From: Atherinomorus stipes
Taxonomy: Eukaryota > Chordata > Actinopteri > Atheriniformes > Atherinidae
DNA length: 64,000 nt
NCBI GenBank assembly: GCA_023101725.1
Contig: JALJCO010013652.1
Location: 601,029-665,028 of the forward strand
Direction of reading: 5' to 3'
Shown here: positions 23,936 to 35,165 of the stretch, in pieces
Layout: the number at the start of each line of letters is the position of its first letter
Numbering within the stretch: the first letter of the stretch is position 1
The notes under the pieces: generated by a model
Database searches by the model: none
The model's input: the letters and a program-made list of their open reading frames with translations, nothing else
Told to the model about the DNA's origin: nothing
Translations under genes and position numbers: made by a program

Positions 23936-24857
23936 CTAAGCAATTTTCACTGCAGTGGGCATGGTCAGCAGAACTTGGAAGGGTCCCTCCCAGCGTGGAG
24001 CGGCCCAGTTCTTCTGTTTGATGACCTTTATGAACACCCAGTCTCCTGGTTTGATGGGAGGAGTTTCCCGTGAAGGAGGAGAATCAGAAGGCAGTAAATT
24101 TGCATTGGCAACTTCTCTCTGTTTCAGTGTTCTGAGCATAAAGTCTGCTAATGTCTGTTCTCCAACAGCTGTTTCTAGGTCAGCTGAAAATATGGGAAGT
24201 CTGTATGGTCTGCCATGAATTATTTCAAATGGAGTCAATCCATCAGGTGTTGGTGGGATATGCATGTACAATTTCACTAAGTCCAGGCATTGTGGCCATG
24301 GACGTCTTGTGCTTTCCATGCATTTTCTGAGTGCTGCTTTTTACAGTGCCATTAGTTCTCTCTACCAATCCTGCACTCTGAGGATGGTAGGCACAGGGAT
24401 TTTTCAGCTCAATGCCCAAGTGTGAAGCCATGGCTTTCACTACTTCATTTAAGAAGTGAGGACCATTATCACTGTAAATGGTCTGAGGGATGCCATGATT
24501 GGAAATGATGGTTTTACAAATGGCTTTTGCCATTGTCAATGCATCAGCATGCTTTGAAGGGGTTAATTCAACCCATTTTGAGAAAGCACAGATCATCACC
24601 AGAACATATTTGTATGGTCCACTTTGTGTTAATTCAATGAAGTCCATGTGTATAGTCTGGAAAGGGTACAGAGGCTTAGGAAACTGGCCTCTTTTTGGTC
24701 TCATGTTGCCTTGTGGGTTGTGTCTAACACAGGTTGGACATGCTTTACAAAATTTTTTTTTAAGAATGATTCTATTCCATATGTAGTGAGATGGAGCTGG
24801 ATGATAGATACCATCCCTCCTGTTGACACATGGCAAGGCCCATGTGTCAACAGCCAT
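23936..24857 (-). pseudogene. Retroviral integrase (pol 3' part), broken
   Basis: Old viral remnant. The first frame (24857-24243) contains the Cys pair of the zinc-binding domain (CKACPTC), then MDFIEL, YSDNGPHF and an SAGLVERTNGT segment that place the catalytic Asp, Asp and Glu of a class-I (gammaretrovirus-like) integrase. The continuation lies in another frame (24319-23936), with [14 protein letters not shown] and a C-terminal [10 protein letters not shown] stretch typical of this class, so there is a frameshift near 24.3 kb. Upstream of 24857 the frame is lost: reverse transcriptase and RNase H are not present, and GC-rich low-complexity DNA follows. Non-functional. Confidence 0.88.
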
Positions 24858-24869
24858 GTGGCTGCTTCA

Positions 24870-25800
24870 CGCGCTAGTGGTTATGGCCGGCTGCATTGCA
24901 GGGGATGTGCTGGCTCGGGGTATGCTTGGCCTGCTGCGTCCGGGGGTGGGGAGGAACGCGCCGGGGGCTTGGATCACCCAGGAGGCACGGAGGCAATGGT
25001 AAGAGTGAGGTGGATATGTGAGAACAAATGTATGAGAGTGTGAAAGAGGAAATGTGGGAGGGAGGAATTGGGTTGGAGGAGGGAGGAGATGAAGGTGGGT
25101 GGTCGAAGGAGGGGGGGATGGGGGAAGGAGGCGTATGCTTGTGAGTGTCTGGTAGGGATGGTCGTGAGGGGCTGAAGAAAGAAGGGCAGGAGTGTGACAG
25201 GTCAGAGGGAAGGGTGGGGCTGGACATGTAAGGGTGGGAGTGTATGGGGGTATAGGGAGGTTGGGGTGTATGTGTGGGGGTGGAGTGAGGGGTCGGTGCA
25301 GGTGTGGGGGGAGTGCATGTGGGTGTTAGAGGGTATCAGGAGGTGGGAGTATGTGTGGAGGGTAGAGCGAGGAGAGCGTTGGGGGTGGAGGGAGGAGTGA
25401 GTTTGGGTATGTAAGGTCGGAGAGCGGAGCGGGTGGGTGCATGTGTGTGGGAGGGAGGGAGTGCATGTGGGTGTTGGGGTATGTGGGTGGGGAGTGTGTA
25501 TGTGTGTGGGGGTGGTAGTGGTGGTGGCGCCCTGGTGTGTGGGGAAGGGACGTCAGGGTGGGGGCTGGCCTGTCCTGGGGGGGGGGGGGGGGGTCCGGTC
25601 CTCCTGGGTTGGTTGGGCCGCCGGGGGTCCCGTTCCTGGGTGCTTGGACCCTGGGCCCGGTGGGGTCGGCGCTGTGTTGGTTTTTATTGGGGGGGGGGGG
25701 GGCTTGGACTGGGCCTCTGGGTGGCTGCTGGGGGGCCTGGGTCGTGAACTTTGCGGGCTTCCTCCTCCTTGCAGAGACGAGGCTGCATCTGCATGACTGT
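24870..25800. repeat. GT/G-rich low-complexity DNA
   Basis: Strongly G-skewed sequence with GTGTGGG, GGGTG and GGAGG motifs on the plus strand. Open frames on either strand are compositional (Gly/Val/Trp or Pro/His/Ser). It interrupts the retroviral pol region and has no recognisable gene. Confidence 0.7.
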
Positions 25801-26170
25801 ATCACCACAGAGCACCCTTTATTATGCATGTTGACACTGTGACACTGCTTCCCGTTGCGCTAACTAGGTTGTACCTCTTCTTTGCGTGGTTCTGCGTGTG
25901 TTTGTATGATCTGAGGATACTCGAGCCACCTGCGGGTCCTCCTGTGGGGGATTGCTTGTTTTGTTTTCCGACAGAGACCTTGGAATGTTGTTTAGGCTTT
26001 TCTGTACAGATGCACCAGTGAACTGTGTAAGTGGATTCATGTTTTCTCTCCTCTCTCTCTCTCTCTTCCCTTTCCTCCCTCCTCTCTCTCTGTTCCACTT
26101 TCTATCATTACCTCTGTTAACTTTCATTTCTCCCTTGTCAGGCCCAGCAGTATGGTATGGAATGCTGTTA
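25801..26170. other. Anonymous DNA with CT-rich run
   Basis: No gene recognised. A pyrimidine-rich stretch of CTCTCT units lies at about 26045-26095. Confidence 0.5.
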
Positions 26171-26934
26171 TAGACAAGTTTCACGGACATTTCCGTTTTA
26201 CTTCCGCAGTCAATCCATTTCTGCCAAGCGCTTCCGGTCGATAATATCTGCATTCATTTACACTGAATACTGATGTCTCTAAAATGGTAACATTCTCATT
26301 TATTTCTTCTAAAAAGTGTGTTTTATTACTTCCTCACCTGCTACGACACTGAACTGGGAGGATAATATGATGAAAGGACCTGATGTTACAACTAGCAATA
26401 TACAGTAGAGTCCTATGGTGATAAACAGCAACGCCATACACTTGCATAGTGACGCAGTCGACTGCGTGTTGATAGCGACACACACACAGCAGTTTAGTGT
26501 CCACTAGGACAAATGTTCAACACTGAGCCAGTGTCTGGATGATTCCTGTCAGAAGGCTTGAGTGCTGGTTACAGTGGATTTTATTTATTTATTGAGTTAA
26601 GTAGAATGGAGAGTTTGAGACAGTGGCTGCACCCGGTGGTCGGTCACGTAGCTGCGTGGCTCCCGTCCTACGGTGAGTTCGCTCAGTTTACAAGGTTCAT
26701 ATTTAATTGTTTTCACAAGCTGCTGCAGCAACGTACGGCACAAAATGTCCAAGACCGCTTTTTGGGTTTAACAATATCCACTTTTCAGTCATCGAGTTCG
26801 GGAGCTCTTCCTGTGTGTTCTTGATTTGCGTATGTCCTCAGTGTAAAATATCCTGTAACCGTGGTAACCGGAAGCCCTTGGCAGAAACGAGCAGACATGG
26901 CGGCTCCCATGGTTTCGGCCGTGAAACTTGTCTA
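26171..26934. mobile_element. DNA element with terminal inverted repeats
   Basis: The left end TAGACAAGTTTCACGG and the right end CCGTGAAACTTGTCTA are inverted copies, and a second inner pair (TTTCTGCCAAGCGCTTCCGG / CCGGAAGCCCTTGGCAGAAA) supports the match over about 90 bp. An ATG-containing frame near the right arm (ATGGCGGCTCCC) is part of this arm and should not be read as a gene start. Class unknown; a TA duplication is possible. Confidence 0.65.
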
Positions 26935-26939
26935 CAGAC

Positions 26940-27309
26940 AAATGTTTAATCAAAGAAATAAAATGAATAAACGGGATATGAAGGGGAGCCTTGTGTTCAT
27001 AAAGCTCCCCTTGGCAAAACAAAACTGTTCAACACAATAAAGCAATCGGATTTCCATTTTGCTTGCTACGATGCTGACAGGACAAGTAAAAAAAAAAAAA
27101 AAAAAAAAAAAAAGATCTGTAATACTGTACACTGCTCAATATCCTCTTTGGAGGAGTTACACCTTCAACTGCTTTCCTGGCCTCCTCCAGTGATCAGGGG
27201 CGGAAAACAGAAAATAATAGGTTGTTGGCCTGCACTAACATTAGGATTAGCTACTTGAATCATGGGAAAACTATGCACTACATCTCCGTTTTCTGCTTTA
27301 GCAAGCCTT
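26940..27309. other. No gene recognised; poly-A run
   Basis: Includes a run of about 25 A at 27089-27113, possibly a retroelement tail, with no identifiable body. Confidence 0.5.
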
Positions 27310-27467
27310 AGCTAATAGCCATGAGAGCTTTCCATCAATATCATGTTTCTTTTTCCATTTTGGCAAAAACTGTAGGCTACACTGTCTGGGTGCTTCTTAA
27401 CCATATATTTTTCATCTCCTTCTAATGCCTCAGCCTTAGAGGACTTACAACAACTACATCCCATTGT
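27310..27467 (-). pseudogene. Endogenous retrovirus gag leader, copy 1
   Basis: Old viral remnant. A minus-strand frame starts at 27467 with MGCSCCKSS, a glycine-2 plus cysteine start like N-myristoylated and palmitoylated membrane-binding proteins, including many retroviral Gag proteins. It is cut off within about 50 codons and an internal change breaks the frame relative to copy 2 (32158-32472). It lies downstream, in minus-strand sense, of the primer site at 28336-28353. No capsid or nucleocapsid region was found. Confidence 0.6.
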
Positions 27468-28335
27468 AGTAGTACTCTGCTTTTATTTATTTATTCAATT
27501 AAAATATAATCCTTAAAGCAACCTTTACCAATCTTGCATTTCAGAAAGCACAGCAAGATAATTTGAATATAAACAGTCCCGCCTCACTTCTAAGACACAC
27601 CCCCTTATTCCCTCTGCCTCCCAATGCAGAAGCAAAGGTCTGACAGGCAAGTCCGTTGGACAATCCTAGAGGTGCACCCCACTTCAAGGATTGGTTGGAG
27701 TTTTCATTGAATATTTAGAGATTGGAATAATATTTTATATTGATTAATGGTGGGTCTGTTTTGTATTTCAGAGTTCCATTACCTCATTCATAGCATTTTA
27801 CCCTGTTAGAAAAATTGTGTAAGAATGCAACATCGGTAAGGGTTGCTTTAATGTAGGATCATAATATAGGGACCCAACAGACTACTGGCTTGTTATTACC
27901 GTTAGGTTACCACCAGTATTGCTGCTTCAGTCCATCTTTATCCTACCAACCATTCACACCAAAGAGACTCTTTTTGTTTTATTATTTTTTATCCCTGCCA
28001 CTAGGAGTGTTTAATTAAAAATCACTACAATCCAGAGGGGGACTCTAAACTACCCCTCCTTCCTTACTTTTTAGGCCTTTACTCTTTAGCTACTTGGTTT
28101 AAAAGAAAACCATTTACCTGGTTTTTAAAGAAAACCATACGTACGTTTCCCTGTGGTTCGTTGTTTCTCCGTCCGGATCCCATCAATCCTCCACTGTCAG
28201 ACGAAGTTGACCTAAAACGCTGGCCCAGCGAGGATTTTACCCCCCGGGGTTTTGTCTTCCCTGATCAGGTTTGATGCGGTTCGTGCACGATGTCAGCGTG
28301 TCGTCCTCCGTCCGCCAGTAAATGGGTATGTTGGG

Positions 28336-28353
28336 ATCCGGGTCACGGCACCA
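28336..28353 (-). other. Primer-binding site, tRNA-His-like
   Basis: On the minus strand this reads TGGTGCCGTGACCCGGAT, the layout of a retroviral primer site: TGG of the tRNA CCA end, directly after the LTR. From memory it differs at one base from the tRNA-His primer site described for HERV-H. The same 18 bases occur at 33029-33046. Confidence 0.7.
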
Positions 28354-28684
28354 AGAAATGTTGGAGATTTTTCTATTTCACTACCAACATTAGTTTTAAA
28401 GAACCACACATTAGACACGACGGTCTTTTACAGCTTCTGCAGAAGGGGAGAGAGAGAGCCTCTCTTAAGCTGCTCATATAGGTAGAGATAACTAACTCTC
28501 TGAACTTCTGTGAGCAGAGGCCTGTTTTTATTAAACATAGGTGAGGTCAAGTTGACATTCATTAGAAGGAGTGGTAAGCTTGTGAAGAGGAGTATACAGG
28601 ACTTATACTTTGATGTTTGCAGAGCAGAGAATTCAGTGACAGGTGCAGACCAGCACAGCTCATTAGATAAAATATGTGAATACC
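28354..28684 (-). repeat. Partial retroviral LTR, copy 1
   Basis: The sequence on the upstream side of the primer site, read on the minus strand. It ends with a CCAACA motif close to the primer site and contains AATAAA (TTTATT on the plus strand at 28527-28532), the expected LTR polyadenylation signal. The foldback element at 28685 cuts it, and the other LTR end was not identified. The first 140 bp match copy 2 at 33047-33190. Confidence 0.6.
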
Positions 28685-29568
28685 TTAAAGGAATAGTTCA
28701 CCCTCAGAATGATTTAACTTTATTTTCCACTCACCTTGATGGTGAGCAAGACTCTGGACCTATTTTTTAATATGTCAAATGCAGCCGGAGTTCAGGGCGA
28801 CTTCTCGTTTCCCCCCAATGGAGTTCGCCAGGGTCCGAGCCAAAAAGGTCCATAAAAGTCCACGAAAAATTGTCAATATTCCTCCATACTGCTCGTCCCA
28901 TGTAATCCAAGTGTCCTGAGTGGGTACCGTCCAAAATTTACTTGAAACTACGCCATTTAGTATATTTTTAGAGTCTAAAAAGGAGTACTGTTTACGTCCA
29001 TGAAGCGCACATGCGCGGTCGCGAAACTACGGAAGCCATGGCGTTCAGAGCCTACTCTGCCGATAATGCAAGCATAGAAGAAGAAATTCACTGTTTACAT
29101 TGTTGCAAGAGCGCAAGAGCTCTAAACAAACCGGGACAAACACAGGAGGGGTTGGATATTGATCTAAAAGAAAGAAAGAAAGGAAAAGAGAACGCGCGAT
29201 CTCGTCTGCCGTGGCTTCCGTGGTTTCGTGAATGCGCATCGGCGTGCTTGCTTGGCATGCCATGTAGTCTTGTTTAGACTCTAAAAATATACTAAATGGC
29301 GTAGTTTCAAGTGAATTCTGGACACTACCCACTCAGGGCACTTGGATTACATGGGACGAGCAGTATGGAGGAATATTGACAATTTTTCTTGGACTTTTAT
29401 GGACCTTTTTGGCTGGGACCCTGGCGAACTCCACTTGGGGGGGAACGAGAAGTCGCCCTGAACTCCGGCTGCATTTGACATATTAAAAAAGTGGTCCAGA
29501 GTCTTGCTCACCATCAGGGTAAGTGGAAAATAAAGTTAAATCATTCTGAGGGTGAACAATTCCTTTAA
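28685..29568. mobile_element. Foldback element with about 300-bp arms and TTAA ends
   Basis: The left arm starts TTAAAGGAATAGTTCACCC and the right arm ends with its near-perfect complement (GGGTGAACAATTCCTTTAA). The pairing continues for roughly 300 bp (about 28685-28985 against 29273-29568), with a central spacer of about 290 bp. TTAA occurs at both extreme ends, consistent with TTAA-targeting DNA elements (piggyBac-like). The termini are a type I recall as frequent in fish genomes. No transposase is present. It is inserted into or beside the LTR of the neighbouring retrovirus remnant. Confidence 0.8.
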
Positions 29569-30700
29569 CAGACGTTACTACCACAATATGCATTGTGGTC
29601 TTCATACAGTATCTTTAACCATTTTGGAGTGATGGCCTTTCAAAAAACTTTAAAAAGTTTTTTGAAAGGCCTAGTTTTTTTCAGCATAAAGTTTTCCACC
29701 CAAAAACTTCTATAAAACAAATGCTCCTAACTTCAAGACTTTTAATCGCACAGGGATAAAATTAACATCATTACATAGCTACAACTCTAATCTTTGTTTA
29801 GCACCGTGCATCTGTCAGATGCATGGTTTTCGAGCTACGGCTCTCCAAAGCTCACAAAGTCATCATTTTCCTTCTATTAAACCCCATTTAATTTGGGAGG
29901 CCTGATCCAAAACATCACATTCTTTTAACTTGCCACCGTTGAAATTCTGTTCATATTAGGATGAAATAAAAATAATTTCTGAGTTCCTCAAAGCCGTGTG
30001 GCGCTCACCGTGAAAAACTTATTTTGATATCTCTTACGGTTTTCTCTCAGGGGAGAGTTTTTTGGGGAGTGCTCACAGGCTTTTTTCAGCAGAGTTCTGA
30101 TCCAAAGAGTCTGTGTAACTGTCACTCTCTCAACACAGACAGGCTCCATTGTCATGACAACCCAATCATCTCTCCAGCTATGTGGAGCAGATTCACCTTT
30201 GATCTAATCTCCAGTTAAATCAGATCTAAAACTTGTCTGCTGGATTTGTCCTCTTTATTTACCATGACGGTCCCTCTGTCTTCCTCTTCTGTTTATAAGC
30301 ATGTCCTCAACACCAGACCTTTGTCTCACTTTATATTTAATCAACCACCCTAGCAAAAATCTCACATTATATCCATCTCATTACTGTATATGTCTCTCGC
30401 TGTAAGTCTCTCTCCATGCATCTGTCTGTTTTTCTATCTGTCTGACTACCTGTCTCACTCTGTCTGTCTCCCTCTCTGTGTTTTTGTATCACTCTCACAG
30501 TCTCTCTCTGTTCCTGGCATTGCTCTCTCTTTCTCCCTGTCTCTATCCAATTATCTGTCCATCTATCATTTGGGCTTTAAGATACCAACCAGTTACACAA
30601 CAGCTATTTTGCAATGAAATGGCTTCCCTCATCATACATGTATATATGGCTGAGCAAGCAGTAGCTGCATTGGCATTATTCAAAATTTCTTCAGCAATTT
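29569..30700. repeat. Unclassified interspersed repeat, copy A
   Basis: Shares with copies at 31.1-32.16 and 33.19-33.6 kb the marker TGAGTTCCTCAAAGCC, GTGGCGCTCAC and a GGTTTTCTCTCAG stretch, and with copy B an upstream part including TTTTCGAGCTACGGCTCTC. It ends in a TCTG/TCTC microsatellite (about 30392-30560) and a GGCATTATTCAAAATTT segment that recurs near 34596. No open frame is shared among copies, so I assign no gene. Confidence 0.65.
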
Positions 30701-30714
30701 TCTAGCGTATCATA

Positions 30715-30975
30715 TTGTGTAATGATCCTTTGCATCATATCATGTCATATTATATTGTAGCATATCATTATATAATGTGTCATATTTTATCATATCATAT
30801 CGTATTGTGTAATATTGTATTATGTCATATTGTGTATTATCGTGTTATATCATATCGTACCCATAACGTATCGTGTAATATTGTATTGCATAGCATCATG
30901 TCAAACCATATTGTAGCAGGCCATACAGTATTGTGTCGTGTCATACTTTATCGTATCATGTCATATTATTATGCT
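30715..30975. repeat. Degenerate satellite of ATCATATTGTGT type
   Basis: Irregular repeats of about 12-18 bp around TCATATTGTGTAAT and TATCGTATCATG. Similar sequence lies at about 34795-34870 and 35870-36060. Confidence 0.7.
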
Positions 30976-31089
30976 GCCAATCTCTATAGAGCATTAGGCA
31001 GTATATTGCCCTAGCAATATACTTCATAATGCTCTATAGAGCATTGGCAACATATTACTATTGTACTGCGTTTATTCCGTGTTATTATT

Positions 31090-32157
31090 AAACTTCTTCC
31101 TCAGTTTCCGCCCTGTTTTTTGAAGGCCTACTCATCCCAGGGCTTTGCCAGCACCCCCACAAAAGTTATATCAAAATGTGCGTCTCGGCCAGGAATGGTA
31201 TGCTCATTTGTCCGCGCAAAACTCAAACGGTGTTCACGCAATTCGCAAAAAACTCCGATGTTCGGTCCCATAGAAATGAACGGGATTTGGGCGAAATCAG
31301 CCGGGAAAAAAACCCAAAACCTAGGTCACTTTGGAGCTCCATAGCTCAGCCATACTATCACATAGAAACATCATTCAAAGTTTACACAAAAGATCCAGCT
31401 ATTCAAGGGTCTTTTTTCAACTTCATACCTTTAACAATTTTGAATTATGGCAGTCTAAGAAACATTAAAATCTTGAAAATTCGGAATTTCGGGCCACACT
31501 AACTTCAGAACCTTCCCCTCCTTTCAACCTCCATATCTTCAGCATAACTTCAGCTAGAAATACCATTCAAAGTTTAAAATACTCATTTGTACACTCACAA
31601 CTGGAATATTCATTTTCACTTCAATATCTTGAACCATTTTTGAGTTATGTCCTTCCCAAAACCATGAAAAATGTAACTTTTCAGCCCAAGGTTTCTCTAC
31701 ATTTTCTTGGGTTAAAAAATGTCCATAACTTCAACAGTTTTTATCGCACAGAAACAAAATTTACATCATTTTGTAGATTGAATCCTCGTCTTCATTTCAG
31801 CCCTTCACAAAAAAATCCGTCAGACGCACCGTTTTCGAACTACGGCTCTCTAAAGCTCAGAAAGTCACCATTTTGCTCCTATTAAACTCCATTGTAATCT
31901 GGACAGCGAATCCTAAAATGTCATGTGGATTTAACTCACCAGCGTTTAAATTCTGTTTACAGTAGGATAAAATAAAATACATTCCTGAGTTCCTCAAAGC
32001 CTTGTGGCGCTCACGGTGAAAAAATTTTTTGATACGGTTTTCTCTCAGTGGACAGTTGTTCGGGGAGTGGTCCCAAGCTGGTTTTCAATAGAAATCTCAA
32101 GCATAAAGTCTGTGTAACTGTAATTAACTGTCACTCCGTTACACACGCAGGTGGCAC
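31090..32157. repeat. Unclassified interspersed repeat, copy B
   Basis: The part from 31630 matches copy A (29620 onward) and the part from 31930 also matches copy C (33193 onward) over about 225 bp, ending at the same GGTGGCACC motif. No gene recognised. Confidence 0.65.
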
Positions 32158-32472
32158 CATATTAGGTTGAGCTCTCCTGTTCTTGGCATCCTGTATGCCT
32201 TTCTGTCTGATCTGAGCTTCAGTGAGCCACACCTTGGCCTGCACAAGCTCTTTTTCCTTCTTCTCCTTTCTCTGACCCCTTTTCTTGCTGACACTATGCT
32301 CCAATGTACAAACAACTGTCCTCCAATCTTCCACTTTCAACTTTCCATCAATATCATATTTCTTTTTCCATTTTGGCAAAAACTGTACACTGTCTGGGTG
32401 CTTCTTAACCATATATTTTTCATCTCCTTCTAATGCCTCAGCCTTAGAGGACTTACAACAACTGCATGACAT
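32158..32472 (-). pseudogene. Endogenous retrovirus gag leader, copy 2
   Basis: Old viral remnant. The minus-strand frame starts at 32472 with MSCSCCKSS; the second residue is Ser where copy 1 has Gly, so an acylation signal would be lost here. It stays open for about 113 codons with charged Lys/Glu-rich sequence (KKRGQRKEKKEKEL). The last codons run into repeat sequence. The remaining gag, pol and env are missing at this site. Confidence 0.6.
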
Positions 32473-33028
32473 TGTAGTAGTACTCTGCTTTTATTTATTT
32501 ATTTATTCAATTAAAATATAATCCTTAATGTAGGACTCGGGGGACCTACTTCAACAGACTACTGGCTTGTTATCACCGTTAGGTTACCACCAGTACTGCT
32601 GCTTCAGTCCGTCCGTATCCTACCAGTCATTTACACAATCACCATTCATACCATACAAGAGACTCTTTTTGTTTTATTATTTTTTATCCCTGCCACTAGG
32701 AGTGTTTAATTAAAAATCACTACAATCCAGAGGGGGACTCTAAACTACCCCTACTTCCTTACTTTTTAGGCCTTTACTCTTTACCTGGTTTTAAAGAAAA
32801 CCATTTACCTGTTTTTTTTAAAGAAAACCATACGTACGTTTCCCTGTGGTTCGTTGTTTATCCGTCCGGATCCCGTCAATCCTCCACTGTCAGACGAAGT
32901 TGACCTAAAACGCTGGCCCAGCGAGGAATTTACCCCCCGGGGCTTTGTCTTCCCCGATCAGGTTTGATGCGGGTCGTGCACGATTTCAGCGTGTCGTCCT
33001 CCATCCGCCAGTAAATGGGTATGTTGGG
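32473..33028 (-). other. Retroviral 5' leader between gag start and primer site
   Basis: Untranslated leader of copy 2, aligned with 27470-28335 of copy 1: both contain AATCACTACAATCCAGAGGG, TACCCCCCGGGG-like and CGTTTCCCTGTGGTTCGTTG motifs. The leader of copy 1 is longer because of additional sequence around 27490-27850. Confidence 0.6.
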
Positions 33029-33046
33029 ATCCGGGTCACGGCACCA
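33029..33046 (-). other. Primer-binding site, copy 2
   Basis: Identical to the 18 bases at 28336-28353, again directly downstream of LTR sequence in the minus-strand sense. Confidence 0.7.
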
Positions 33047-33190
33047 ACAAATGCTGGAGATTTTTCTATTTCCCTACCAACATTAATTATGAAGAACCAC
33101 ACATTAGACGCGACAGTCTTTTACAGCTTCTGCAGAAGGGGAGAGAGAGAGCCTCTCTTAAGCTGCTCATATAGGTAGAGATAACCAACT
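33047..33190 (-). repeat. Truncated retroviral LTR, copy 2
   Basis: Matches the primer-side 140 bp of the LTR at 28354-28490 and then changes at an AACTCT motif into repeat copy C. The short homology at the junction suggests a recombination breakpoint. Confidence 0.65.
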
Positions 33191-33192
33191 CT

Positions 33193-33600
33193 TTAACTCA
33201 CCAGCGTTTAAATTCTGTTTACAGTAGGATAAAATAAAATACATTCCTGAGTTCCTCAAAGCCTTGTGGCGCTCACGGTGAAAAAAATATTTTGATATCT
33301 ATTACGGTTTTCTCTCAGTGGACAGTTGTTCGGGGAGTGGTCCCAAGCTGGTATTCAATAGAAATCTCAAGCATAAAGTCTGTGTAACGGTAATTAACTG
33401 TCACTCCGTTACACACACAGGTGGCACCGTTGTCATGACAACCTGATCAGTTCTCCCAGCACTGCTAAATAGGTTCACCTTTGACCTAATTCCTTATCTA
33501 TAAACCAATGTATGATCAAACTGGAGCATCAAATCCACTGTAGTCATCGTCACTGTCCCTCTGACCACTTATTTGGTCTCCTACAATGTCCTCAACACCA
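33193..33600. repeat. Unclassified interspersed repeat, copy C
   Basis: About 235 bp match copy B nearly base for base, then it continues with GTTGTCATGACAACC as in copy A (30150 onward). No gene. Confidence 0.65.
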
Positions 33601-33704
33601 GAACTGTCTCTCTTTATATTTAAACATGTATGTGCTTCCTTTCTCAGTCTTCCCCTCCTCTTGAACCCTCTGCTCATCAGTCTTATCCTCCTGTCAGTCC
33701 TGTG

Positions 33705-34089
<385 letters not shown>

Positions 34090-34239
34090 CAAGTCTTTTG
34101 CATGCCATTTGTTCTGCCCAGCTACTGAACCAGGTGAATCCAATCAGCACAGTGATTAAACTGGGCTGATTAGATTCAGGGAAATGATGACAGGGAAAAG
34201 ACTTGTTGACTTCACAAACCCCATATCTCTGTATCTACC

Positions 34240-34500
34240 TATCTGGTTTGTCCGTCTGTCTCACAGTCTGCCTATCTCACAGTCTCTGTCTGTCTGTCTA
34301 TCTCAGTCTCTGTCTGTCTATCTCAAAGTCTCTGTCTGTCTGTCTATCTCACAGTCTCTGTCTGTCTGTCTATCTCAGTCTCTGTCTATCTCAAAGTCTC
34401 TGTCTGTCTATCCATCTCAAAGTCTCTGTCTGTCTGTCTATCTCACAGTCTCTGTCTGTCTGTCTCTCTCTCAGTTCCTATCGCAGTCTCTCTATCACAC
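34240..34500. repeat. Degenerate TCTG/TCTC minisatellite
   Basis: Repeats of CTGTCTATCTCACAGTCTCTG with small changes, about 20-30 bp period. It matches the location of a similar array in the duplicated segment at 30.4-30.55 kb. Confidence 0.85.
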
Positions 34501-34670
34501 CATACATGAACATTAAGGTAAATGTGTATCTGTCAGCACAGGTGTTCCATCTTTGTAACATGGCTGCCGCTCTCTTGAATATGGGTAGCACATTGGCAGC
34601 ATTCAAAATTTATTAAGAAATTTTCTAGTTGTTTATTATTTTTGGTTTATTATTGGATCCCCATTATATC

Positions 34671-34788
34671 CCTGGTGACCTGTCCAGGGTGTACCCTGCC
34701 TCTCGCCTGATAATAGCTGGGATAGGCTCCAGCATCCCCCGCGACCCTGAATTGGATAAGCGGTACGGAAAACGAACGAATGAATGAA
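34671..34788 (+). mobile_element. 3' tail of a tRNA-derived fish SINE or its LINE partner
   Basis: Contains GACCTGTCCAGGGTGTACCC, TAGCTGGGATAGGCTCCAGC and GGATAAGCGGTACGG, ending in GAATGAATGAAT units. The same tail ends the full-length copy at 49638-50030. Confidence 0.8.
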
Positions 34789-34865
34789 TATATTATATCA
34801 TATCATATTGGGTTGTATTGTATCTTGCATCATATTGTATTGTGTCATATTGTATCGTATTGTAC

Positions 34866-35165
34866 CTTCAAACCCCACATCTGCCATGTCACCTTCTCTC
34901 ACCTACGAAACATTGTCCTACACTCTCCACCTCTGCTGCTGAAACAGTCTTTCATTCCTTCATTTCATCCAGACTCGACTACTGTAATAGCCTGGATTCC
35001 CTTCCTCTGACTTACAAGAACTGCAATACATCCAGAACTCTGCTGCCCACCTCCTCACTCACACCCGTTCTACAGTAGAGACCACATCACGTCTGGCCTC
35101 CAACAGCTGGCCCCCCATAAAACAGTGCATCCATTTCAAGGTCCTACTCACAACCTACAAAGTTT
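34866..35165 (+). pseudogene. LINE reverse transcriptase fragment
   Basis: The plus-strand translation in mixed frames shows the conserved SRLDYCN motif (TCCAGACTCGACTACTGTAAT) and flanking residues of the C-terminal part of fish LINE reverse transcriptases. Frames are broken and both ends are truncated. Confidence 0.7.

Noticed and set aside
25194..25842. Frames in GT-rich DNA at 25.2-25.8 kb that could be taken for collagen- or mucin-like proteins
   Set aside because: Low complexity on both strands with no splice or domain support.
26886..27022. ATG GCG GCT start with a basic N-terminus resembling a mitochondrial targeting sequence
   Set aside because: The start lies in the right arm of a terminal-inverted-repeat element and the frame soon stops.
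32131..32160. C-terminal residues of the gag leader frame in copy 2 as true gag sequence
   Set aside because: This part lies in the unclassified repeat copy B beyond the junction at about 32157.
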